This document shows, piece after piece, positions 46,542 through 58,683 of a DNA stretch of 64,000 bases; position 1 is the stretch's first letter; each line of letters starts with the position of its first letter. Source of the stretch: Epichloe hybrida (lineage: Eukaryota; Ascomycota; Sordariomycetes; Hypocreales; Clavicipitaceae); contig JAFEKR010000005.1 in assembly GCA_019022495.1 (NCBI GenBank), forward strand, positions 372,001 through 436,000. Direction: 5' to 3'. Made by a program: the position numbers and the translations under genes. The notes under the pieces are model-generated. The model was not told where the DNA came from and did no database searches. It worked only from the letters and a program-made list of their open reading frames with translations.

Positions 46542-48575
46542 TCATCGAGGTGTCGAGTCCTCCTCCAGCATGCAGGCATTCTCCAGCATGTTGGTCCACT
46601 TGCCGCTAGTCCCGGCATGGCTGTGCTTTAGGTGTTGCCGGAAATGATCAGCCCTAAAAAATTTCTTGGACGAGTTGCATTCTCGAAACTTGTGGACTTC
46701 CTGCAGGTGACGGATCCGCTCGTCCCAATCTTGGTCCGTGGCATGATTCGGCACAAGACCTGCGGACAACGCTCCTGACCCAGAACCTCTGCCTGATCGA
46801 GGAAACTCGTCTCCGCAGTAACCGCAGGTGTCTGCCTCTCCAGGGCGGCTTGTTGAGTCATGGAAAGCACGATCGTATCCTGAGAGAGCGGAGCATGACC
46901 AAGAGTGGCGGCGCACGTGAAGCGAGTTCTGGTGTCGCTCGGCTTCGTTCTTGTTCTTGAAGCGGTTGCCGCAAAACGAGCATTCATATTGCTTCTCGGC
47001 TTCGTGTGCACTGAAAGTAAAAACTCGTATATTAGAAATAGGACTAGACGAGAAGTGACGATGTGGAGAAGAAGAAGAAGCCATGGGCAACTTTACCTTA
47101 GTTCTTTGGCCGTGTCAAATTTTTTCGGCTTCTTGGGACAGCATTCACATATGTAGACGCGCTGAATTTTGGACCCGGAGGGCTTTTGCATGTCGACCAT
47201 TCTCCTCGGGCTGTTACCGGACACGTTACGTCCATGCGCATTGGATTTGGCGGAGACAGAGTTGCGAGGGCTGTGGTTGATGGAGGCAGGTGTTGTGTAG
47301 GGCGAGTGACAAGAGCTCGGGGACATGCCACCCGGGGAGTTGGCGTCGGGCGATCGACGACCGTATGAAGTTGTCGTTGTTGCGCTGGACGGGGCGATGG
47401 ACATGGTGGAGATGTAAGAGTTGGAGCGAGAAATTGCAGCCGATGACATGGACGAAACGGAGTAAGTTTGTGGCATAACCGTCAGTCGAGGTGTTGGAGA
47501 TCCGCGTGAACCCGAATCCCCCCGGTGCATGTCAATCAAACCACCAGAAAGATGATCTCCAGCAGGAGGGCTGGCTGCTCTGCGTTTGTGGCCCAGAGCC
47601 ATGTAAGCCTCCTCGGGATGAAGTCTTTTCGGCGATGTGGCCTCGTCAATTTCCATGTCCTCGGCACCAGTGAAATCGTAGCCGCCACAACCCGAAGAGG
47701 CATCGTCACTGTTATTGCGGCGAGTGCGCGTTCGTGGAGAACGATCATAGTCTAATGCGTCTTTGCCCGTGCGCTGTTCCGGATAGTGTCGAAAGGGAGC
47801 CGACCGAGAAGAGACAGCGGAGAAAATGGGCGTGTCTACCGAGAGTCTGACTGGGGAATCAAGACCAGGACGACTATGGATGGGTAGTTGCACCGGCATA
47901 CTCAAAGCTGGGACTCGAGGATTGGGGTTCCGTTGTTGAAATTGCTCGCTCAAAGCCGACGAACCCAAGCATCGGGGAGACCTGTCGAGTGTGCGGATGG
48001 GATCCAGCTTCTTCTTCATGCTGTCACCATGCAGATCGGCAGCTGATTGAAAGAGAAACTTGTTTTGATGTAGTAAATCCGTCGGCGTTGGCAGTGACTC
48101 CCGAGACCTGTGGTCAATGTCAGCACGTTTTTATCTCCTACCGGCAAGCTTCGGAGCCTCGCGAGTCCCCAGTGCTTCACCAGGCAACACACCTTTCAGC
48201 GGCAGTGTAGCTTGCATAACCCTCATCGCCATTGTTGCTGCCCACATTTTCCCTTCTCTTCAGGCTAGACCGACCATCATTCAATGATGAGTACATGCTG
48301 CCATAGCCGCTCGGCACCGGTGAAGCAGGGTGCCCATAGTCTCGGGGTTCCTTCTTTGAGTGCTCGGGGCGGGCTGCTATCTCAAGGAAGGGAAGGTAGC
48401 GAGGAGGAGGTAGCGGTGAAGGGACGTCGTCTTGAGATTCGAGTCCTGGTATCGAAATTGCCGGGCTCCCGGAGAACGACATGTCGTGATTATTTCGGCG
48501 GTAACTTCCAGGACCAGAGGACGAGATGCTGGGCAGAGTAGGAGGGGGTTCTCGACGTTGTGGTGGGAACGCCAT
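46542..48575 (-). CDS. C2H2-type zinc-finger protein, probable transcription factor, three exons
   Basis: Exons on the minus strand: 48575-48193, 48107-47097 and 47010-46542, 620 residues. Introns are 85 and 86 nt; both fall inside Arg/Ser codons beginning AG. The start at 48575 opens MAFPPQRREPPPTLPSISS. Residues 1 to about 440 are Ser/Pro-rich and likely disordered, with a basic segment (SPRTRTRRNNS). The zinc region is about 445-605: CECCPKKPKKFDTAKELSAHEAEKQYEC, then CSFCGNRFKNKNEAERHQNSLH, then CGYCGDEF, and last FRADHFRQHLKHSH. The layout is that of fungal C2H2 proteins with irregular fingers. Targets are unknown. A 3.9-kb gene-free region lies upstream, consistent with a complex promoter. 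Confidence 0.87.
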
Positions 48576-51500
48576 TGTAGTCGATTGTGTGTTTGAGAAT
48601 TTATTCTTTCTGTCCAATCCTCTGCCCTCAATCTGCAGTTTTGTACGACGGAATCGGACGGTGCGGTGCGGTGGGTAGACGACGACCAGAGGCTGGCTGA
48701 TGGCGGAAAGAGATGGACGGATAGGGCTTCGAAAGACCAAGTTACGAAGCTGTCTCTATCATCGACGAGTGGCAATGGCCCGCCAGGGTTTTCCGCCAGG
48801 GGAATGTGAGGGTGATTCGTGTCTTTTGCAAAGTTTGAAGGCCGACTTGTGACTCGGTTGGAAGATCTGTTTGGCTCGAGTCTTGGACCAGGGCTGATGT
48901 AGCACGACGGGCCAAGTGGAAGAGCATCGGCTTTGAAAGAGCTCAGGGAAAGAAGCAACAAGGCGCAAACAGAGAAACAAAAGTATATCAAGCACAAGGC
49001 ACCGCACACGCAAGCAAAGGAGGACGATGTTCGAGGAGAAGGCACAATGGCTAACAGGAAACAGGAGGGTGAAGGTGAAGATGAAGGTGAAGGTGTGCGG
49101 GCGCTGGCGCTGGCGCTGGTCGCTTCGCTGTCGCGGGCCTTGGGCGGTTTTGTTCTCTCCAGACTCGAGTGGAGGGCATGTTGGGCGACAAGGGGGAAAG
49201 GGCAGTGCCAAGACCGGGTGGTGTGCGCGCAGCGACAGAGGAACCACCACCGGGTGGGCGTGGTGGGCGTGGTGGGCGAGGGCGCAGGCACACGCCCCCC
49301 TTCTCGGCGCCGATGCATCATCCTACAGTGGGGTGTGCGCCCCACTGTACACACATGTAGCTCCCAGCACTGCACCCAGCACTGCACAGCAAGTGACAGC
49401 ACTGTGCCAGCCCAGCCCTGGCCCAGCCCGCCCCGGCAGGTACACCCCACTGTACGTATGTACGTACAGACATCAGGTCGCCCAGGAGAGTGCAATGAAT
49501 GGCGAATCAGTCCGGACCCTTTGCAGTTCACGAGTATTCAGTCTTCATATTACCCGCGCCACAAGAAGGGCTTTTCACAGACGAGATGCAATGAAAAAGT
49601 GTCCCGTTCAGGTTGCCGGCAGTGAGACTCCAACATGTCTTGGATGCCGGCTAATCTCATTCAGCTTCAACGGCAATTGGCAGTTGTCAGTGTGCGACTG
49701 ATAACATGTGCGAATGACCATGGCCGTGAATCCTCTCAACAATCATTCAGGCATGTTTATACTTGCAGTCGCAACGCACACAAAGGCGAGGAGCTTCTAG
49801 GGCTGCAATGACTGCAAGGATTGTTGGGGAATTTGGCATTCACTTTGCCTCGTGTGACGTCTTCGAGCGCAACGGCCCCACTGCGCCATCAAAAGGCCAC
49901 CAATGTCACTGTAATCCATCAGTGTAGGAGTAGGGCCAGTGCAGCAAGGCGGGGCTGGGCGCCGCACGGGACAGGAACAGCGGACAGCAACAGCGGACAG
50001 CGGACAGCAACAGCGGACAGCAACAGCGGACAGCGGACAGCAACAGCGGACAGCAACAGCGGACAGAGGACTGAGACGTGAGTTGACTCCGTCGTGTCTT
50101 CTTTCTTTTTCCCCCCCTCTTGGTATCATGCTCAAGACGAGACGAGACCTATTCGAAAGCCCTCGTTCACGACTCCGCACAACAATGAGCCCGACTCTCG
50201 TCCATGTCGAGCTGGGGGGCGGTCGTCGTCGTCTCATCATCCCTGATCAAAGCATCCTGCGAAAGGAGCCGTGTGTCAGCTTCCCTCTCCCTCTGTTAAA
50301 ACAAGGTAATCCCAGGGAAGAGAAACCTTGATCATAATGAGTGAGATAAGAGAAAAATTCTCTTTAGCTGCCTAGGTAGTCCGCATTTATTGATAGGACA
50401 TAATCCGTACATGTACTGTAAAATATCGCGATAAGCTCGGTCTTGGGTGTGATTTAGCAAGCTACAAAGAAAGTAATTAGCGCTTGTACGGACCAAGGAG
50501 CACATCGTACTTGTCTTTCTGCTCATTACCAAGGCAAGCGCCAATAAAGCGGGCATCTGGCAAGACGTACCAGGATCGGGTCGTCCGGCTGTTATTCTGT
50601 CGTTCGATCAGCACAGTCTGGTGCGCGCCGCGGCAAAATGGAACTGTTGGTATTCGTACATGTATGTACGGATCCGTAGTGTAGTTAATTGGAGGGGGGG
50701 AGGGAGGGAGGGGGGGGAAAGAGGGCCATGATCAGCCAGCCAGCCAGCCAAGCGAGCCTCGCCTCAAACCCGCAGAGCACCTCAGCCCTACGTCTGTATG
50801 TACATCCGACTCGTGAAGTTCGTGAGCAGAGGGAGGGTCGCCCATCTCGCACGCCATTGCCCGATTCGGGCTGGACCCAGCCTCTGCATGGAGTTCCACC
50901 AAGGCGCGTCTGGTGCCTGGCGTCTGCCAGACTGGCATTAATCATATCAAGCTGTGCCGTGCCTGTTGCATAATTTCTGGTGCAAATTGCGTTGCGCACA
51001 CGCAGTTGGCCGATGTCGCTGAACTTGGCCAGCAGGCTGCGCCTTCCTCGCTACGTCGGCCTTATTACATCTTTACTCCATACATATACGAATTACATGC
51101 GGATTAATAAAACAATAGCTTTTGACATTGTATTTCTTTAATCCCAGTCTGCTCCTAGTCTGCTCCCAGTCTGCTCCCAGTCTGCTGTTGACACGCTGGC
51201 TGTGATATTATGCTAAATGGGTGGCTGGAGATTATCCGCGGACCCTTCGTGCAAGATGGCTCCTGCCTACCACCGTACCGTCCATCCCTAATGGGATATT
51301 AAAACGGCCATGCATTTGCCAACGAATGACACGGGCGTCTAGTGTTCATTCTCCAATCGGCCGTGGTTGGTGTTCCGCCCCGAGTGCTGCGTGAGCACTG
51401 AGCACTGACGACTTTGAGACCATCCCGTACGAAGTCATCTTCTTCACCAACAAGAGTGCGCATAGCCACGTCAAGTATTGAGACAAGTCGCATCGGCCGG

Positions 51501-52471
51501 TTGTCGCTGCACACGTGTGAGAGATACTGTACCCACCCACCAGTCATTGAAATGTGAAAGTGCATGGTATCTCTGGCTGCCTTCTGCCAATCACGGGCTG
51601 TGAGCCATTGCCCACTTGAGGCCATCTTCGTATAACCATTTCACTGTCCTCGGTTGAGCAACTGCTGAGTTGATAAAAACCATCGAGCAAAGTGGATTAG
51701 TTGCCGGTAATGTTTCCTCGAGGCTGCCAAGGGGCTTGGCCGAGGGCCCCGACAAGCCGATGATCAACACGACTACATTATGTACGGATCAACAGTCATT
51801 TTCAAACGCAAACGCCGAATTTATGCTCGGCCATCTGCGAGGAAAAGAACAAAATGCATCTGTACATACGGACTGGATGCTTGTTTTTCTTGGCAAAAGG
51901 GAGTCCAAGTTGGCAACAGCTTCCGGGTGAGAATCTTGACGCGTTAAACAACCGAGTACGGATCCGTACGGATTACAGTCCCTGCTGATCCGTACATATT
52001 GTGAATACGACGGATATCTCCGCGCCCCATCCAGCCTCTGCTGGGGGCGACCCTGACCCCCACGTGAAAGAAGAAGGGAAGAGCTTTGCGGAATTGCCGG
52101 CAGCGGTTACTTCCTGTTCACTTTCGGCATCCGCACCCGCACTTTCAGGGCAGCCATGTTGCCGTTCGTTTAGCCTTCCCGCGCATTATTCGAGGATCCA
52201 CATTAGTTTCCCGTCGCCAAAGCGATTTATCGTGTGGTCAACGCTTCGCCCTGCCCGCATCCAGGCCGTTGCGGAAGCAAGGCAAAAAAATGTGATCGAT
52301 GGGCTTGTGGCAAATTTGCTCCAGCGATCGTCAGACAAGACGGAAATAACCCGTACATAGGCAGCCTACTCCGCATGTACTCCGTAGACTTGATGAAATA
52401 AGACGACCCCCGCCCCATTCAACTGCACTTGTTTAGGGACATTACCGTGTGTCTTTTTCTTTCTTTCTTTC
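48576..52471. other. long gene-free region upstream of the zinc-finger gene
   Basis: About 3.9 kb with no gene I can support on either strand. It contains GGTGGGCGT units near 49253-49279, the minisatellite at 49970-50070, GGAG runs near 50693-50718, CAGTCTGCTCC units at 51144-51185, and many TCCGTAC/GTACGGA motifs. A 67-codon frame at 50128-50331 has no family resemblance. Confidence 0.45.
49970..50070 (+). repeat. minisatellite of CGGACAGCAACAG and CGGACAG units
   Basis: A compound array: 13-base units alternate with 7-base units over about 100 bases. It keeps several frames open by accident. Confidence 0.9.
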
Positions 52472-52779
52472 TGTTGGAACAAAGGTGATATCAATCGCGC
52501 GTCGCAGCCGTAATTACCTAGCAAAAGCTTAGGCCGCGCGCACGCCCCACACGTGACCCATAACCTGGCGCGTTAATTAGCTAGGAAATATAGGGATATA
52601 AACGCGTAACCCCTTTTTCCCTTTATATATTATAACTTCTAGCTTTTAATCTCTCTTTTCCTATAACTTAATTAATTATACTAATAAATAATATAGCCTA
52701 GAATAAATAATTAATAATAATACTATTCTTTAGGCTTATAACTATAATATATTAAATTTAATACCTTATAAATCTAACA
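52472..52779 (+). repeat. 5' LTR of the RIP-ruined Copia element
   Basis: Starts TGTTGGAACAA and ends TCTAACA. The first 100 bases keep normal GC; the rest is AT-rich. Confidence 0.75.
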
Positions 52780-53355
52780 CTAATTAGTAGTTACCTTTAT
52801 AAATAACTATATAGTCTTTAAACACTATAAATTAGTAAGGTTAATTAGAAGAGGTAGCTTATCTAATAATAACTTACCTTATAAAATAGGAGAGCTATAT
52901 TTAATAATAAGTTATACTAATAGAAAGGTATAATATAGCTCTCTTCTTACTTTAGTATTAATATCTATATCTATATAAATTCTAAAATAATAAAGAAAGG
53001 TTTAATACTAGTAGCTAAGCTATCCCCTTATCTTTCTTTATTATATATTTTATTATATATTTAAAGTTAACTACCTTACCTTATAATCCTTTATATCTAA
53101 AATATATTATATAATTATAGTTATACCCCTTATCTCCTTATATTATAAGATTTACTTCCCTTAATTAGTTAGAATATTAGATATAGCTAGACTATTAGGG
53201 ACCTTTAGTTAATTTAAAGTCCCTAGTAAGAGTAATAGTTATAACTTAATAAAGGAAAAACCCTTATTTACACTAATTTATACCCTTATATCTCTATAAG
53301 ACTTTAATAATATATTATAAAAAAACTACTTTAGTAAATAGGAAGTTCTAAGTAT

Positions 53356-53705
53356 TGATTGATTTTTAATTTTTTTTGGGGTCATTGGCTGTGGCCAATG
53401 CATCTAATTTTTAAGGAACCAAAAAAATTACTAGTAATACCTAGCTAGTGCCACATGTAACAACTAAATTCAATAATCACTGTAGTGTTAGGTAAAATAT
53501 AAAAGAAATAAGCTTTAAGCTACAAATTTAAGGGCTAAAAAGTTAATACAAAGTTTGCAATAAACTTTATAGCTACGATTACGCAAGATACAGTCATAAT
53601 TCACGACCGCAGTTAAACTCAAATCCATTCGAGTTTTACTCACAGCATAAATTAACGTGATTCCCCCTTCCTCTGCGACCGTGTTTGTTCCATCTCTCTA
53701 CATCT
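53356..53705 (-). mobile_element. LINE/SINE-like insertion with 15-bp target duplication
   Basis: A 350-bp block of more normal composition inside the ruined Copia. It is flanked by identical 15-bp GGAAGTTCTAAGTAT at 53341-53355 and 53706-53720. On the minus strand it ends in an A-rich tail (CCCCAAAAAAAATTAAAAATC). Directly before the tail is a perfect 7-bp stem-loop, CATTGGC-CACA-GCCAATG. A long duplication plus a 3' A-rich tail is the hallmark of target-primed reverse transcription. No pol III boxes or coding frame are clear, so a 5'-truncated LINE tail is as likely as a SINE. Confidence 0.85.
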
Positions 53706-54409
53706 GGAAGTTCTAAGTATAAAGAGATAATAATACCTAAGGAAATTAGTCTTTATATCCTTATAAAGACTAAATAATATAGGGAATAAGGGTTATTTAG
53801 AAGAATACTATTCTCTAAATTTAGTAATAATTTCTATAGTTAGTTAAGGGATAAGTTTATAAAAGGAAGAGACTTTTCCTAGAATAGACTTTAAGACTAT
53901 CTCCTTTATAATAAAGTATATATAACTATTAGAAAAGGCACTAAGATAGTAAATAACCTTAAAGAAGTAGTAAACTAAGAAGAATTCTAATTTTAGACTC
54001 TGAAAGAAATTAAAAAGGCTAGAAAGAAGTATATAAGCTTCTAAAAGAACCTATAGAATAAAGAGTTCTTTTATAATCTACTAGATAATAGTAATATTAG
54101 AACCTAATAACTTACCCCTTTACCCTACCTATTAATATAATTACTATTAAAAGAATTAATAAGCTAGACTTCTCTAGGAAGGCTAAGTTAATCTCCTTTA
54201 GGAAGGCTAAGCTAATTTTCTTTAGGAAAGTTAATTAACTTAGAGTTAAGACTACCTAAGAATACTATTTATAAGTATCTATAGGTAACTCCCTTACTTA
54301 TACCTTTACTTAAGATAAGTTAGTAATATTACCCTAGAAATACTACTAATAATACCTCTAAGTAAGAGAAATACTAATAGAGGTAACCTTTACTACCTAG
54401 GGCTAGTTT

Positions 54410-55230
54410 TGAAATGTAGGGAGCTAGTTGCCAGCTAGCAACAGCTGTACGGGCGCAAGCTCTACGGTCAGGGACTAATAGGGCTGCAACGTTAAATTAA
54501 TTAACGCAACGCAACGGAAGGTTATAGCAGTTATTAACTAATAGAATTCAATTTAGATTACTTTTATAATATCTTATAGAGTAATAGAATTGATTTTAGA
54601 TATATTATATAGGTAATGCGGCCATTGTTAGTTAAGAGGACTAGCTATCTAGCTAGTTAAAAAGATCTTCTTTCTCTCATAAACCTACTAACTATATTAG
54701 TGGATCCAGGCCGCTAACAGGGTCTTATGGGCTACTTTTGATTTTCCGCAAAATTCATTTATATACAAAAACCAAAAAATTAACTCACTACTATACTAGC
54801 TAGTAACCTATATGCACTAACTTTTAGTCTAAAAAATAACCTTATATAAAGAGAAAGCCTTATCTTTAAGCTTTAATTTGCTATATATAAAACTTTTATA
54901 TAACCTCTAGATAAAAAGAAAAATATTATTAAAGATAGCTATAGGGTAAGTTATGTGTAGGGTAACCTGCTTACGTCACCCTAGCTTACGTCACCCTAGC
55001 TTACCTAATTACTAGTAGTGTAATTATAGCTACACTTATAGCTATAACGTAATTAACTAATTAGTTATCCACACAGTCGGTCGCAGCTGTTAATAGCTAC
55101 GACGTAGCCATTGACAGCTGCCCTCGTGACTGTTAACAGCTGCAGTGCAGCTATTAGACTTGCAAAGCAAGCTAGTAATAAGAAGGTTCTTTAACTAGAA
55201 AAGGGCTAAAAATAGGTCTTATTTTTAACA
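54410..55230 (-). repeat. 3' LTR of element A
   Basis: 821 bp, in inverted orientation to the LTR at 57801-58621, which has the same length. It contains the repeated CTTACGTCACCCTAG block at 54970-54998. Confidence 0.92.
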
Positions 55231-57800
55231 CCCCCTCGACAAAAGAATTACATTTAAAAGCAATTAGAAGTATACAAAAAAGACTATAGGGAAAAAATTA
55301 ACACCTTTTGATAATAACAGATAAAAGGGAAAAACAGGAAAATATGAAAAAGCCCCCTTTTTGAATTCCTAGCTATTATTAAATATAGCTCCCTTTTTAA
55401 CGTTGTTTTTTGGTTCCCTATTAAAGGGAATTAGTTATTAGTTTAATAATTATTAAGCCCTAAAAGCTTAATAAAAGCCTAATGAAGAGGTCTAGAAAGA
55501 GGTTTCGTAAGACCGTCTACAGGCATTGACTTCGTATCTAGATATTCGATTTTAGCTAAACCCTCTAAAACCTGTTGCCTAATATAGTTAAATTTTAGCA
55601 AGGTATGCTTTGTATGACTATGTAAAGCAAGGTTATAAGTAGTAGTTATAGTGCCTTAATTATCGCAATATATCTGGATAGGGGGAGATATAGGGGTTTT
55701 TAGCTCCTTAAATAAGCCCTAAAGCCACTGAAGCTCCCGGAAGGTCTCGCAGATAGCGTTAGCTTTAGCTTCTAGTGTTGATAGAGCTATCGTACTAGCT
55801 TTCTTTAATTTCTAGCTAATAGGCCCGCCAGCTAGCTTGAATAGATAAGCATAGGTTGATTTTGAGGTCTTTTTATCCCCTACAAAATCACTATCGCAAT
55901 AACCTATTAGGCTTTTGCTAGCTATACCTTTAGGGTCTCCCCTATAGATTATAGCAAGGAATCTAGTCCCTAATAGGTACCTTAGCAGATTTTTAGCTGC
56001 TTTTAGGTGCTCTATATAGGGGCTAGCTAGTACGGTAGATAACCACTATAGCGTAAAGGCTGTATCAGGCCTTATTAGTAGCATTAGGTACATTATAGTC
56101 CCTATAATACACTAATAAAGCTTGATTTTGCTAGCTATTAAAAGCTTAGTTATTTACGTAGCTAAAACGCCTAGCTAAAGAGGTATACTAATAGGCTTAC
56201 TATCTAGCATATTAAATTGTTTTAAGGCTTCTAATATATACTAAGATTAGTGGATTTTTAGTATTCTATTAGGCCTGTCTCGTACGATTTGAACCCCTAA
56301 GAAGAATTCAGCCGGGCCCCTATCTTCTATTAGATAGACTTTATAAAGTTCCTTTTTAAGTCTTTAGATATAAGATAAATCCGGTCTAATTAGAAGGCAG
56401 TTATTAACGTACGTAATGACGAAGGTTTTGGTTAAAGGATTAAAGAAGATAGCTAGGTTAGATATTAAAGGGTTAAATCCTAGGGATTTAAGCACTAATA
56501 TTAGTGCTTACTGCCACTCCCTTGAGCTTTGTTTTAGGCCATATAAAGACTTTTGTAATAAGATTACTTAATCTTTAGAAGGTTTCTAGCTAAAACTTTT
56601 AGCTAATTTAGCTAGTTTAGGATTTGCTTCAAGGAATTCGATAAATCCATCCGGAATAACCATATAAATCTGTTATTATAGCTTACTATTAAGAAAAGCT
56701 CCTATAAAATCGATTTGTTCGATTTCCTAGTTATTCTAAGCTGCTAGGGCTAGTAAAATCCTCTAGCTAGGGGGAATGCTTGTGGTAGTAAAGGTCTCTA
56801 GGTAATCTAGGCCTTCGATTTGTATAAATCCCTTAGTAATAAGTCAGGCCTTATATTTTAAAGGATTATTTTCTTTATCCTTTTTAAGCTTATAAACAAG
56901 CCTATTCTTTAGTACTTTTCGGCCCTTAGGGATTTAGTCTTTCCCTATAAATTTAAAAGTACTAGCCTTTAGAAGCTATTTGTATTCCTTGTACGTAGCT
57001 TCTATCTATTTATCCCTTTTAGGGCTAGATATAGCTTGCTTCTAGGTCTTAGGTTTAGGGCTAATAGGATTCTTTTCCTTTAGCTTCTCCTGTACCTTAA
57101 AGCAGATTTCTTTTATGAAATCTAGAGAAGAAGGGGAACTAATATTAACATCCATAGGGTTAATATTAGGGTTGAAATCGATAATTTTATCAAAATCGAA
57201 GTCCGAAGTTAAAACCTGATTTCCTGGTGGAGTTATGGGCTGCGCCTATACGGGATCTGCTGGAATTAGGTCTTTAGGGGGTTCTTTAGGGCCTGTAGGT
57301 GGTTTTTCTTGACCTATAGGGATACCTATGTTATCTATAGGGTAATCCTTTGAACCTTAATCTAGATGTTGTTGATTTAAATTATTTTCCCCCTCTAAAG
57401 GGTTATCCCCTATAGAAATCCTAGGTAAGCCTTTAGAAACAGGGCCTATAGGTTCTATAATCTTAATAAAGCTAGTCTTTGTAACTAGCCTTTTAGAGGG
57501 GATGTATACTAGGTAGGTGTTAGAACCTAGTGTAGCTAAAAGCCTTCTAGGGATAGTCCTAGCTGCTAACTTCTAGGCTTTAGGTCGTTTTTCTAGGGGG
57601 ATTAGAATCTCACAGTAAGATCCTATAGCTCTAATACTGCTAATATTAGTTGTATAAGGCTGATTTAGCTCCCTAGATAGCAGCTGTTCAGGGCTTTCAT
57701 CCTTAGTAGTATTAGCAGTTATATTAACTAGGTTAACAACTGCAGGTAATACAAAACACCATAAAAATAACGGTAATTTTGCCTACTAGATAGTAGCCCT
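55231..57800 (-). pseudogene. Copia pol remnant of element A
   Basis: Minus-strand reading gives Copia integrase C-terminal, linker, reverse transcriptase and RNase H segments in order. They are interrupted by many stops, mainly TAG. The RNase H end is recognisable near 55490-55540. Many of the same positions are damaged as in element B. Confidence 0.8.
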
Positions 57801-58621
57801 TGTTAAAAATAAGACTTATTTTTAGCCCTTTTCTAGTTAAAGAACCTTCTTATTACTAGCTTGCTTTGCAAGTCTGACAGCTGCACTGCAGCTGTCAACG
57901 GTCGCAAGGGCAGCTATCAATGGCTGCGTCGCAGCTGTTAACAGCTGCGACCGACCGTGTGGATGACTAATTAGTTAATTGCGTTGTGGCTATAAGTGTA
58001 ACTACAACTACACTACTAGTAATTAGGTAAGCTAGGGTGACGTAAGCTAGGGTGACGTAAGCAGGTTACCTTACACATAACTTACCCTATAGCTATCTTT
58101 AATAGCGATTTTCTCTTTATCTAGAGGTTATACAAAAGTTTCATATATAGCAAATTGAAGCTTAAAGATAGGGCTTTCTCTTTATGCAAGGTTATTTTTT
58201 AGACTAAAAGTTAGTGCATACGGGTTGCTAGCTAGTATGGTAGTGAGTTGATTTTTTAATTTTTGCATATAAATGAATTTTGCGGAAAATCAAAAGTAGC
58301 CCGTAAGACCCCGTTAGCAGCCCGGATCTACTAATATAGTTAGTAGGTCTATGAGAGGAAGAAGATCTTTTTAACTAGCTAGATAGCTAGTCCTCTTAAC
58401 TAATAATAGCCGCATTGCCTGTATAATATATTTAAAATCAATTCTATTGCTCTATAAGATATTATAAAAGTAATCTAAATTAAATTCTATTAGTTAATAA
58501 CTGCTATAACCTTCCGTTACGTTACGTTAATTGATTTAACGTTGCAGCCCTATTGGTCCCTAACCATAGAGCTTGCACCTGTATAGCTGTTGCCTGCTAG
58601 CAACTAGCTCCCTACATTTCA
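57801..58621 (+). repeat. 5' LTR of element B
   Basis: 821 bp, TGTTAAAAAT...ACATTTCA. It contains two TGACGTAA sites (58038-58045, 58053-58060) within a tandem GCTAGGGTGACGTAA block, and several CAGCTG-containing short palindromes. Confidence 0.92.
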
Positions 58622-58641
58622 ATAGGTTATAAGCCTGGCTC
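58622..58641 (+). other. possible primer-binding site of element B
   Basis: The bases after the LTR read ATAGGTTATAAGCCTGGCTC. They resemble, apart from transitions, the complement of the anticodon arm of initiator tRNA-Met (GGGTTATGAGCCC). Half-tRNA-iMet priming is known for Drosophila copia. Confidence 0.45.
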
Positions 58642-58683
58642 TATTACTATAGATTCCTTTTAGGTTATTTTGTGTGCGAATAT

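Larger units (their letters stand above)
52472..54409 (+). mobile_element. RIP-ruined Copia element, 5' part, cut by element A
   Basis: A 308-bp 5' LTR is followed by a 1.6-kb very AT-rich interior with stops in all frames. The LTR start (TGTTGGAACAA, then GATATCAA) and the sequence after its end (CTAATTAGTAGTTA) match the Copia at 28122-34499 read on the minus strand, so this is a diverged relative in plus orientation. It carries a 350-bp insert at 53356-53705 and stops at the LTR of element A at 54410. Its remainder should lie beyond the right edge of the window. Confidence 0.8.
54410..57800 (-). mobile_element. Copia element A, 3' part (integrase end, RT, RNase H, 3' LTR)
   Basis: In minus orientation it starts at 57800 inside the integrase region, where element B is inserted. 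It continues through reverse transcriptase and RNase H to a polypurine tract (minus GTCGAGGGGG, 55231-55240) and a 3' LTR at 54410-55230. Its interior is the reverse complement of element B from about 62155 onward. The missing 5' half (5' LTR, gag, protease) should lie beyond B, outside the window. Confidence 0.88.

Noticed and set aside
48933..49701. Frames of 224-230 codons (plus) and the upstream minus frame 48377-49531
   Set aside because: GC-rich, Arg-rich low complexity with GGTGGGCGT repeats; no start context or family signature, and the minus frame overlaps the zinc-finger gene in another phase.
50128..50331. 67-codon frame with a basic N-terminus
   Set aside because: No homology recognised and no support beyond being open.
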